A stretch of DNA of 36,855 bases from Streptoalloteichus tenebrarius (lineage in GTDB: Bacteria; Actinomycetota; Actinomycetes; Mycobacteriales; Pseudonocardiaceae): positions 1 through 36,855 of the forward strand of contig NZ_JAMTCP010000057.1 in NCBI RefSeq assembly GCF_024171885.1. Reading direction: 5' to 3'. Shown piece after piece: positions 21,512 to 27,996 of this stretch. Numbering within the stretch: the first letter of the stretch is position 1; every line of letters begins with the position of its first letter. The position numbers and the translations under genes were made by a program. Below the pieces are notes generated by a model that was not told the origin of the DNA, searched no databases, and saw only the letters and a list, made by a program, of their open reading frames with translations.

Positions 21512-21517
21512 TAACAT
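21512..21517 (+). promoter_or_regulatory. Candidate -10 element of the thiolase gene
   Basis: TAACAT lies 33 bases upstream of the thiolase ATG in the 76-bp divergent gap. CTGTGG (21488-21493) is a weak -35 at 18 bases. Tentative. Confidence 0.35.
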
Positions 21518-21549
21518 CGCGACCAGAACGGGCTACCGAGGAGTAACAA

Positions 21550-22719
21550 ATGCGGGACGCGGTGATCTGCGCAGCCGTCCGCACCCCGGTCGGGCGCCGC
21601 AAGGGCGCGCTCCGGGACGTGCACGCCGTCGACCTCGGCGCCGTGGCGCTGCGGGCGCTCGTCGAGCGGACCGGCATCGACCCGGCGGTCGTCGACGACG
21701 TGCACTGGGGATGCGTGACGCAGGTCGGAGAACAGTCGTTCTGCGTCGGCCGTCAGGTGGTGTTGGCCGCCGGCTGGCCCGAGACGGTCCCCGCGGTGAC
21801 CGTCGACCGCCAGTGCGGCTCGTCCCAGCAGGCCCTGCACCAGGCCGCGGCCGCCGTGATCTCCGGGCAGGCCGACGTCGTCGTGGCCGGCGGCGTCGAG
21901 TCGATGACCCGGGTCCCCATGGGGTCCAACTTCGCGACGGGCCCCGGGGAGCCGTTCGGCCCCTCGGTCCTCGGCCGGTACGCGGAGCGCCTCGACGGCA
22001 CCGGCGGCACGTTCAACCAGGGGCTCGGCGCCGAGCTGATCGCCGAGAAGTGGGGCCTGGACCGAACCCGCCTCGACGAGTTCTCCCTCGCCTCGCACGC
22101 CAGGGCGGCGGCGGCGCAGGACGGCGGCGCGTTCGACGAGGAGATCGTGCCGGTGCCGTTGCCGGACGGCTCCGCCGTGACCGGGGACGAGGGGGTGCGC
22201 CGCGACTCGACGCTCGACACCCTCGCCGGGCTCCGGCCCGCGTTCCGGCCCGACGGCGTGGTCACCGCCGCCAACTCCTCGCAGATCTCCGACGGCGCGG
22301 CCGCGCTGCTCGTCACCACCTCCGACCGCGCCGGGGAGCTGGGGCTGACGCCGATCGCGCGCGTCGCGGCCACCGCCGTCGTCGGGGACGACCCGGTCCT
22401 CATGCTCACCGCGCCGATCCCGGCGACGGCCGCCGTGCTCCGCCGCGCGGGACTGACGATCGGCGACATCGGGGCGTTCGAGGTCAACGAGGCCTTCGCG
22501 GCCGTTCCCCTGGCCTGGCTCGCCGAGACCGGGGCGGACCCGGAGCGGCTCAACCCGCTGGGCGGCGCGATCGCGCTGGGGCATCCGCTGGGGGCGTCGG
22601 GGGCGCGGCTGACCACCACGCTGCTGCACCACATGCGGCGCAACGGCATCCGCTACGGGCTCCAGACCATGTGCGAGGGCGGCGGCATGGCCAACGCGAC
22701 GATCTTCGAGCTTCTGTGA
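21550..22719 (+). CDS. Thiolase (acetyl-CoA C-acyltransferase)
   Basis: A 389-residue thiolase with the full catalytic set: nucleophile Cys89 in DRQCGSSQQA, His345 in GGAIALGHPLGASG, and Cys375 in TMCEGGGMANA. Such enzymes cleave 3-ketoacyl-CoA to acetyl-CoA or run the reverse condensation; chain-length preference cannot be read here. ATG at 21550 follows GAGGAG. No beta-oxidation genes are nearby. This gene is not in the M. tuberculosis origin region, so it looks like a lineage-specific insertion into an otherwise conserved block. Codon use is like that of its neighbours. Confidence 0.95.
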   Translation: MRDAVICAAVRTPVGRRKGALRDVHAVDLGAVALRALVERTGIDPAVVDDVHWGCVTQVGEQSFCVGRQVVLAAGWPETVPAVTVDRQCGSSQQALHQAAAAVISGQADVVVAGGVESMTRVPMGSNFATGPGEPFGPSVLGRYAERLDGTGGTFNQGLGAELIAEKWGLDRTRLDEFSLASHARAAAAQDGGAFDEEIVPVPLPDGSAVTGDEGVRRDSTLDTLAGLRPAFRPDGVVTAANSSQISDGAAALLVTTSDRAGELGLTPIARVAATAVVGDDPVLMLTAPIPATAAVLRRAGLTIGDIGAFEVNEAFAAVPLAWLAETGADPERLNPLGGAIALGHPLGASGARLTTTLLHHMRRNGIRYGLQTMCEGGGMANATIFELL

Positions 22720-22879
22720 CGCCGTCCTGCCCGATCAGGGGACGGTCCGGGCACTGAGAACGACCCGGTGTCGTCTGTCCGGGGCGTGGTTTCCCCGCCT
22801 CCCGGGTGCTGGTCAGTCTCTGGTGTTGGCCGGTACCCGGCGGGGAGTGACACCTTGAGGCGTGGGGGCGGGCTGGCGG

Positions 22880-22988
22880 TTATCCACATCCCCCGACGTT
22901 ATCCACAGCGGAGCGTGATGCTCTTGGACGCTCCGTGATGGGTGGATAGGCTGGAGCGGGGCTCGCCCCCCAGGGCGGGTGGGGGCTG
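22880..22988 (+). repeat. 109-bp DnaA-box/promoter element, copy 1
   Basis: It matches copy 2 (27622-27730) at 104 of 109 bases. In order it holds two perfect TTATCCACA boxes (22880-22888 and 22899-22907, same orientation, 19-base period), TTGGAC (22924-22929), a 17-base spacer, TAGGCT (22947-22952) and a G/C-rich block with CCCCCC and GGGGG tracts that can fold. The five differences all lie between the boxes or between the hexamers. Confidence 0.92.
22924..22952 (+). promoter_or_regulatory. Promoter-like TTGGAC-N17-TAGGCT in repeat copy 1
   Basis: The hexamers and 17-base spacing fit actinobacterial housekeeping promoters, and TAGGCT matches the TAGnnT type of -10. Transcription would start near 22959 and run rightward into the box cluster and toward the crgA terminator. 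DnaA boxes lie about 55 and 75 bases upstream of that start. Confidence 0.5.
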
Positions 22989-23164
22989 ACCACGGTGGGG
23001 GAGATCAAGAAGGTGGTCCTGGGGCCACCGGTCGGGTGTCGCACCTTCGTAGGCGTCGGCGTGGGAAACGCGTGATCTTCGCTGCTCCACAGGATGCGGC
23101 TGTTCGTCACCCGAACGGGGGGTAGGTGTGGCCGGGGAAGCCCGGACAGCGGGGCCCTCGGCGG

Positions 23165-23264
23165 GAGTTGTCCACAGGCCCTGTGGACAACTCGGTGGAT
23201 AACTGGGGCTTCCCTGTGGATTGCGCACCACCTGGGGACGAGTTGTCCACAGGAGTTATCCCCA
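23165..23264. promoter_or_regulatory. DnaA-box cluster with 29-bp perfect palindrome
   Basis: GAGTTGTCCACAGG (23165-23178) and CCTGTGGACAACTC (23180-23193) are perfect inverted arms around one C; each holds a perfect DnaA box (23168-23176, 23182-23190). Further boxes are GGTGGATAA (23194-23202), TGTGGATTG (23215-23223), a perfect TTGTCCACA (23243-23251) and TTATCCCCA (23256-23264). Confidence 0.85.
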
Positions 23265-23326
23265 GTGGGGATGAGTTACAACGATGTGGTTCGAGCACGA
23301 TCCGCTGAACGGATCACCACGAAGAG

Positions 23327-23357
23327 ACGGCCCGGACGTGCGACACGTCCGGGCCGT
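23327..23357 (-). terminator. crgA terminator hairpin
   Basis: ACGGCCCGGACGTG (23327-23340) and CACGTCCGGGCCGT (23344-23357) form a perfect 14-bp stem with loop CGA. On the leftward strand it is followed by CTCTTCGT. It lies 50 bases past the crgA stop and could also end rightward transcripts from the repeat promoter. Confidence 0.8.
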
Positions 23358-23406
23358 GATGACAGCGGGCAAGCAGTCGGGGCCGCCGCCCCGCGCCCGC
23401 GTGGGA

Positions 23407-23673
23407 TCAACGCCACCGCATGGTCATGAGCAGACCCGTGATCATGAGCGCGAAACCGACCGCGAAGTTCCACGCCCCGAGGTCCGCCATGAAGCCGATC
23501 TGGTCGCTGGCCAGGTAGTAGACGACCAGCCAGGCCAGCCCCACCAGCATCAGGCCGAGCATCACCGTCACGTAGACCGGGTGCGACGGGCCGATCGCCT
23601 TGGCGCGGACCGGCGTGCGCCGGTCCGGCGGCGGGGTGTAGACGGTCTTCTTCCGGACCTTGGACTTCGGCAT
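23407..23673 (-). CDS. crgA: Cell division protein CrgA
   Basis: An 88-residue CrgA. A basic N-terminus ([20 protein letters not shown]) is followed by two membrane helices ([20 protein letters not shown] and [20 protein letters not shown]) joined by a short outside loop. CrgA helps coordinate the division ring and peptidoglycan enzymes in actinobacteria and was first described as a septation inhibitor in Streptomyces. It matches Rv0011c in position and strand. The ATG start at 23673 is clear. It is divergent from the DUF881 gene. Confidence 0.96.
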   Translation of the reverse strand: MPKSKVRKKTVYTPPPDRRTPVRAKAIGPSHPVYVTVMLGLMLVGLAWLVVYYLASDQIGFMADLGAWNFAVGFALMITGLLMTMRWR

Positions 23674-23774
23674 GCTGTCCTCGCCTCACGTCGGGCGGAC
23701 GCTCTGTTCTTCGGACGCCGAGCGTCGCGCCGACCGGTGTGGTCCGGTTGGCACGACACTCCCGCCCGCGTGAC

Positions 23775-23784
23775 ACGTTAACGT
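23775..23784. promoter_or_regulatory. ACGTTAACGT palindrome in the crgA/DUF881 promoter gap
   Basis: A perfect 10-bp A/T-rich palindrome in a 261-bp divergent gap of otherwise G/C-rich DNA. It contains TAACGT, a possible -10, on the rightward strand and a similar TACGTT leftward. It may be an operator or a shared promoter core; no regulator is recognised. Confidence 0.4.
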
Positions 23785-23934
23785 AACTGGGGAGGGGAGC
23801 GAACCGCTCGCGTCCCCCGACCGACGGAGTGCCCCACCGGTGGGAGACCCGTCCGCCGCCGGACCCCGACGTCCGGACGCGGAACCCGTCCCCGCGAGAA
23901 GACCTGAGCACCTCGAATCAGGAGAGGAGCCCGC

Positions 23935-24687
23935 GTGCGCCGGCCCAGCCCGCCCCGGGGTGATCGGAGCGGCTGGCGGATCGCCGCCCCGGCCGTGTGC
24001 CTGCTCGCCGGACTGCTGTTCGCGGTGAGCCACAACGCCGCCGCCGGCTACGACCTGCGGGGCGGCCGCACCACCGAGCTGTCCGGGTTGGTCAGGGACG
24101 CCGACGCCAGGGTGGGTGCCGCCGAGCAGCGCCTGGGGGAGCTCCGCGCCCAGATCGGCGAGGAGGAGGCGGCCAGCGGCGCCGACCAGCGGGTCGCCGA
24201 GGCCCGCCGGCGGGCCGACGACCTCAGCCCGGTCGTCGGGCTGACCCCGCTGCACGGCGCCGGCCTGCGCGTCACCCTCACCGACGCTCCCCGCGGCCCG
24301 GACGGCCGCTACCCCTCCGGAGCCAAGCCCAACGACCTCGTCGTGCACCAGCAGGACCTCCAGAGCGTGCTCAACGCCCTGTGGGGCGGCGGAGCGGAGG
24401 CGATCTCCGTGGCCGACCAGCGCCTGACCAGCACGTCGGCGCCCCGCTGCGTGGGCAACACGCTGCTGTTGCACGGCCGGACCTACTCTCCGCCCTACGT
24501 GATCAACGCGATCGGCGATCCCGACCGGATGACCGCGTCCCTCGACGCCGAGCCCGGCGTGCGCGTCTTCCGGCAGTACGTGCAGACCTTCGGCCTCGGC
24601 TACCGCGTGGAGCGGGTGGACGACCTCCGGGTCCCCGGCTACACCGGATCGCTGAGGCTCGACGACGCCCAGGAGGTGCCCCGGTGA
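23935..24687 (+). CDS. DUF881 membrane-anchored protein
   Basis: A 250-residue DUF881 protein like Rv0012. One N-terminal membrane anchor (IAAPAVCLLAGLLFAVS, about 15-31) precedes an outside coiled-coil region (LSGLVRDADARVGAAEQRLG onward, about 48-95). The conserved domain includes GAGLRVTLTDAP, LVVHQQDLQSVLNALWGGGA and TYSPPYVINAIGDP. The family is linked by neighbourhood to division and envelope genes; its biochemical role is unknown. GTG at 23935 follows GGAGAGGAG. Its stop overlaps the sortase start (GTGA), so the two are coupled. Confidence 0.9.
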   Translation: MRRPSPPRGDRSGWRIAAPAVCLLAGLLFAVSHNAAAGYDLRGGRTTELSGLVRDADARVGAAEQRLGELRAQIGEEEAASGADQRVAEARRRADDLSPVVGLTPLHGAGLRVTLTDAPRGPDGRYPSGAKPNDLVVHQQDLQSVLNALWGGGAEAISVADQRLTSTSAPRCVGNTLLLHGRTYSPPYVINAIGDPDRMTASLDAEPGVRVFRQYVQTFGLGYRVERVDDLRVPGYTGSLRLDDAQEVPR

Positions 24688-26711
24688 CGCAGGACCACGG
24701 GGAGCAGCGCCCGCTTCCTCGGGACCTGCCCCCCAGGTCGGCGCAGGAACGGAGATCGGGAGGCCGGCGCCGCGCGCCGGAGCCCGGTGATCCGGCCACG
24801 ACACCGCCCCCGCGCTCCACCCGTACCGGTCGGTACGCGGTGCCTCCGGTGCCCCCCACGCCTCCGTCGGCCGACGGGGGCACGGGCCGCCACGCCGTGC
24901 CGGGGCCCGGGCCGACGACCGGACCGACCGCGACCGGTCGCCACTCCAGGCCCCCTGCCGAGCCCGCCCGGGGCGGTGACTGGTTCGACCCGGGCGCCAG
25001 GGCCGCTGGCGGAGCCGGGGCCGCGACGCCGGCCCAGCCCGGCTCGTCGGGGCGGGGCACCCGACCCACTCCCACCGCGAAGCCCGTTCCGCGGCGGACC
25101 CCGACCTCGCGGTTCTCGCCGGTCGCGCCCGAGGAGGAGCCGGCTGTCGCGCCGCCTCCGGCGCGGCGGATGCCCGCGCCTCCGTCACCGGTCGAGGTCC
25201 CCGCGTCGCCCGACCCGGACGCCACGGATCTCGCGCCCGCGCTGGGCGCCACCCCACCGGCGCGTCCCCGGCGGGCCGTGCCCGCGGCAGGTCCGGTGCG
25301 GCGCCCACCCGCGCCCGTCCAGGACCCGGTGGCGACGGAGGACCATCCGCGCAGGTCCCGGGCCGCGAAGGCTCGGCAGGTCCCAGCGGTCCCACCCGTT
25401 CCTTCGGTATCGCCGGTTCCTTCGGTATCGCCGGTTCCTTCGGTACCGCCGGTTCCGGGAACCCCGGAGCCCGCCGAAGACCTCGTCACGCCTCGCCGTC
25501 GGCCCGTTCCGGAGGCTCCGGTCGACGGGCCTCCCGCGCCGCCGAGGACCACGGTGCCTCCAGCCGCGGTGCCCCCGGCCGCCCTGGCCGCGGCCCCCCC
25601 GGTGCCTCCGGCGCCCTCCGTACCGCCGGCGTCGCCGGCGACCGGGCCGGCGAAGGCCGTGCCCCGACCAGCCCCCCGCCGCCGGCAGGAGCCGGCCGAG
25701 GCCGAGACCGACGTCCTGCCGAAGGTCGCCGGCCCCGACACCGAGCCCACCGACGTCCTGCCCCGGGTGGTGGATGAGCCGGAGGAGCCGGCCGCGGAGC
25801 CCGAGGCCCTCGCCGAGGGGGCGGAGGACGACGGGGACGAGGCAGGGGACGCGGGGGAGACCCCGACGCCCACCAGGGCCGACCGGATCCGCACGTCGAT
25901 CAGGACCGTCGGCGAACTCATGATCACCGCCGGGCTCGTGGTGCTGCTGTTCGTCGTCTACGAGGTCTACGTGACCGACTGGTTGTCGGCGGGCAAGCAG
26001 CACGACGCGACGAACGCGCTGGACGAGCGCTGGCGGTCCGGCCAGGACCCGCTGCTGGAGGGCGGGGAGCGGGGCGAGCACTACAACCTCGCCGAGGGAC
26101 AGGGCTTCGCCAAGATCTACATCCCCAAGTTCGGCCCCGACTACGCGTACACGATCCTCGAGGGCACGACCGACCAGATCCTGGAGAGCGGACCGGGCCA
26201 CTACAAGGGCACCGCCCTGCCGGGGCAGCCGGGCAACTTCGCCGTGGCCGGGCACCGGGTCGGCAAGGGGGCACCGTTCAACGACCTCGACCAGCTCGAG
26301 TCGTGCGACGCCCTCGTGGTCGAGACGTCCTCCGCGTGGTACGTGTACCGGGTCCTGCCGCTGGGCGGCGAGGTCGAGAACTGGACCAAGAACGCCGACA
26401 GCAAGGGCAACCAGCCGCGCTGCGACCAGGTCGCCCCGCTGCGGACCAAGGAGCAGGACGGCGGGCCGTACGCCAGGGTCCCCGGCCAGGAGATCGTCAC
26501 CCCCGACCGGGGAGAGGTGATCGCCGCGGTCCCGAACAACCCGAGCGCCTCGGTGCCGAAGGCGCAGCAGATCCCGCTGATCACCCTGACCACCTGCCAC
26601 CCCCGGTTCTCGGCGAAACAGCGGCTGATCGTGCACGGCCGACTGGTCAAGGAGTGGAAGAAGGACCAGGGCAAGCCCGGCCAGCTCCCACCCGAACTGA
26701 AGGAGGGCTGA
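24684..26711 (+). CDS. Class E sortase with long disordered N-terminus
   Basis: A 675-residue sortase, more than twice the usual length. Residues 1-400 are disordered, rich in Pro/Ala/Arg, and carry PSVSPV repeats (about 239-256). One membrane helix (ELMITAGLVVLLFVVYEVYV, about 410-430) leads to an outside sortase domain with His524 (AVAGHRVG), Cys638 (TLTTCHPRF) and Arg647. Class E sortases attach proteins to peptidoglycan or lipid II-derived precursors, typically at LAxTG-type signals. The start is GTG at 24684, overlapping DUF881. The disordered part must be cytoplasmic, so it may bind partners or be phosphorylated. No substrate gene is seen here. Confidence 0.93.
   Translation: MTQDHGEQRPLPRDLPPRSAQERRSGGRRRAPEPGDPATTPPPRSTRTGRYAVPPVPPTPPSADGGTGRHAVPGPGPTTGPTATGRHSRPPAEPARGGDWFDPGARAAGGAGAATPAQPGSSGRGTRPTPTAKPVPRRTPTSRFSPVAPEEEPAVAPPPARRMPAPPSPVEVPASPDPDATDLAPALGATPPARPRRAVPAAGPVRRPPAPVQDPVATEDHPRRSRAAKARQVPAVPPVPSVSPVPSVSPVPSVPPVPGTPEPAEDLVTPRRRPVPEAPVDGPPAPPRTTVPPAAVPPAALAAAPPVPPAPSVPPASPATGPAKAVPRPAPRRRQEPAEAETDVLPKVAGPDTEPTDVLPRVVDEPEEPAAEPEALAEGAEDDGDEAGDAGETPTPTRADRIRTSIRTVGELMITAGLVVLLFVVYEVYVTDWLSAGKQHDATNALDERWRSGQDPLLEGGERGEHYNLAEGQGFAKIYIPKFGPDYAYTILEGTTDQILESGPGHYKGTALPGQPGNFAVAGHRVGKGAPFNDLDQLESCDALVVETSSAWYVYRVLPLGGEVENWTKNADSKGNQPRCDQVAPLRTKEQDGGPYARVPGQEIVTPDRGEVIAAVPNNPSASVPKAQQIPLITLTTCHPRFSAKQRLIVHGRLVKEWKKDQGKPGQLPPELKEG
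25399..25457 (+). repeat. 18-bp tandem repeat in the sortase gene
   Basis: Three near-perfect copies of TTCCTTCGGTATCGCCGG at 25399, 25417 and 25435 (the third has TACC for TATC) plus a partial fourth. They encode repeated PSVSPV in the disordered part. The whole-codon length would let copy number vary without a frameshift. Confidence 0.9.
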
Positions 26712-26714
26712 CCC

Positions 26715-26873
26715 GTGTACGGCTGGATCTGGCGGAAGCTGCCGGGCTCACTGCCGCTCAAGGTCGTCCAGGCCCTGGTGCTCGTCCTCGCGGTCGTCGC
26801 GTTGCTGCTGTTCGTGGTGTTCCCGTGGATCGAGCCGCTGCTGCCGTTCAACCAGGTGACGACCACGGGCTGA
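26715..26873 (+). CDS. Small conserved-type membrane protein
   Basis: A 52-residue protein, (M)YGWIWRKLPGSLPLKVVQAL followed by one membrane helix (VLVLAVVALLLFVVFPWI) and EPLLPFNQVTTTG. Similar small proteins with the FPWxEPLLPFN ending lie before the trpG-type gene in related actinobacteria; no function is known to me. GTG at 26715 lies three bases after the sortase stop, with AGGAGG at 26701 inside the sortase end, so it is probably translated with it. Confidence 0.8.
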   Translation: MYGWIWRKLPGSLPLKVVQALVLVLAVVALLLFVVFPWIEPLLPFNQVTTTG

Positions 26874-26916
26874 AACGGGTGGTGACCGGCGGGGGCGGCG
26901 TCCGTAAGCTGGCCGG

Positions 26917-27558
26917 GTGCGCGTGCTCGTCGTCGACAACTACGACAGCTTCGTCTACAACCTCGTCCAGTACCTGGCGCAGCTCGGCGCCGAGCCCGTG
27001 GTCCGGCGCAACGACGCGGTCGGGACGGGCGAGCTGGACGACGTCGACGGAGTCCTGATCAGCCCGGGCCCCGGCACGCCGGAGCGGGCGGGGGCGAGCA
27101 TGGACGTCATCCGACGCTGCGCCGACCGCCGCCTCCCCGTGCTCGGCGTGTGCCTCGGGCACCAGGCGATCGGGGCGGTGTGGGGCGCGACGGTGGAGCG
27201 CGCGCCCGAACTGCTCCACGGCAAGACGAGCCTGGTGCGCCACTCGGGGGCGGGCGTGCTCGCGGGACTGCCCGACCCGTTCACGGCGACGCGGTACCAC
27301 TCGCTCGCGGTGCGGGCCGAGACCATCCCGGACGAGTTGGAGGTCACGGGCCGCACCGAGTCGGGTGTGGTGATGGCGATGCGGCACCGCGAGCTGCCGG
27401 TCGAGGGCGTGCAGTTCCACCCGGAGTCGGTGCTCACCGAGGGCGGTCACCGCATGCTGGCGAACTGGATGGCCACGTGCGGGCACGCTGTGCCCGAGGG
27501 GCGCGTCGCCGATCTGGAGGCGGGGATGCGGCAGCTCGCGGCGGCCGCTCGCCCCTGA
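26917..27558 (+). CDS. trpG: Glutamine amidotransferase (TrpG/PabA type)
   Basis: A 213-residue class I glutamine amidotransferase, the small subunit of anthranilate or aminodeoxychorismate synthase. The catalytic triad is Cys79 (GVCLGHQAIG), His168 and Glu170 (VQFHPES); the oxyanion stretch SPGPGTP is at 49-55. It supplies ammonia to a chorismate-binding partner that is not in the window. In M. tuberculosis the matching gene is Rv0013. Without the partner, tryptophan versus folate use cannot be decided, and a protein of this type may serve both. The start is GTG at 26917. Confidence 0.92.
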   Translation: MRVLVVDNYDSFVYNLVQYLAQLGAEPVVRRNDAVGTGELDDVDGVLISPGPGTPERAGASMDVIRRCADRRLPVLGVCLGHQAIGAVWGATVERAPELLHGKTSLVRHSGAGVLAGLPDPFTATRYHSLAVRAETIPDELEVTGRTESGVVMAMRHRELPVEGVQFHPESVLTEGGHRMLANWMATCGHAVPEGRVADLEAGMRQLAAAARP

Positions 27559-27621
27559 CGGAAGGTTCCTTCCCGGGGATTCTCCTCCTCGGGGCTGTCT
27601 GCCGCTCCGCGGCTTCCTGAG

Positions 27622-27730
27622 TTATCCACATCCCCCGAAGTTATCCACAGCGGAGCGTGATGCTCTTGGACGCTGTGTGGTGGGCGGATAGGCTGGAGCG
27701 GGGCTCGCCCCCCAGGGCGGGTGGGGGCTG
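27622..27730 (+). repeat. 109-bp DnaA-box/promoter element, copy 2
   Basis: The second copy of the element at 22880-22988. Perfect TTATCCACA boxes lie at 27622-27630 and 27641-27649, then TTGGAC (27666-27671), 17 bases, and TAGGCT (27689-27694). Like copy 1 it lies in a convergent gap, points rightward, and is followed by a terminator hairpin. Unlike copy 1 it has no further box cluster after it. Confidence 0.92.
27666..27694 (+). promoter_or_regulatory. Promoter-like TTGGAC-N17-TAGGCT in repeat copy 2
   Basis: The same hexamers and spacing as in copy 1, although four bases of the spacer differ. A transcript would start near 27701 and run to the hairpin at 27943-27979, about 280 bases, antisense to the end of any pknB read-through. 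Confidence 0.5.
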
Positions 27731-27942
27731 TCTCCTGGGAGAGGGAAGGCGGGCCGGGGCGCCGCCGACGTTGTGGTGACGCGTATGGCCTGGTCAGCGC
27801 CCCTTCTGTGCGGGCGCCGACCGATGAGGCGAGTCGCCAGGGTGCCGGCGTTTCTCGGTCGAGACGGGGTAGTCCGCGTCTGCTTCGCGCACGGTGTCGT
27901 CTGAGGTGCGGCAGCCGGTAGTCCTGGACAGAGGCGAAACGA

Positions 27943-27979
27943 CACGAGCGGCGGTCCCCGGAAGGGGCCGCCGCTCGTG
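27943..27979. terminator. pknB terminator hairpin
   Basis: CACGAGCGGCGG-T-CCCC (27943-27959) pairs with GGGG-CCGCCGCTCGTG (27964-27979), 16 bp with one bulged T and a four-base loop. On the leftward strand TCGTTTCG follows. It lies just beyond the pknB stop and can work in both directions. Confidence 0.8.
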
Positions 27980-27996
27980 GCGATGGAGGCGGAGGG

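Larger units (their letters stand above)
22720..23406. other. Thiolase-crgA intergenic region rich in DnaA boxes
   Basis: A 687-bp convergent gap without a credible gene. It holds the 109-bp repeat copy 1 (22880-22988), a second DnaA-box cluster (23165-23264), a small hairpin GATCCG/CGGATC (23299-23315) and the crgA terminator. The density of perfect DnaA boxes equals or exceeds that of oriC. Confidence 0.85.
27559..27996. other. trpG-pknB intergenic region
   Basis: A 438-bp convergent gap without a credible gene. It holds the 109-bp repeat copy 2, a hairpin GGTCAGCGCCC/GGGCGCCGACC (27792-27822, one mismatch) and the pknB terminator. GGAAGGTTCCTTCC at 27560 can form a short stem just after trpG. 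Confidence 0.8.

Noticed and set aside
22880..23110. Leftward peptide sharing the end HPPWGASPAPAYPP with one at 27622-27945
   Set aside because: The shared peptide is only the reverse reading of the DNA repeat. Several of the few substitutions change residues, while DNA elements are kept, so selection looks nucleotide-level, not protein-level.
23094..23429. Rightward frames over the DnaA-box palindrome region
   Set aside because: They read through box repeats (repeated VDN/STG residues) and have no ribosome site or family.
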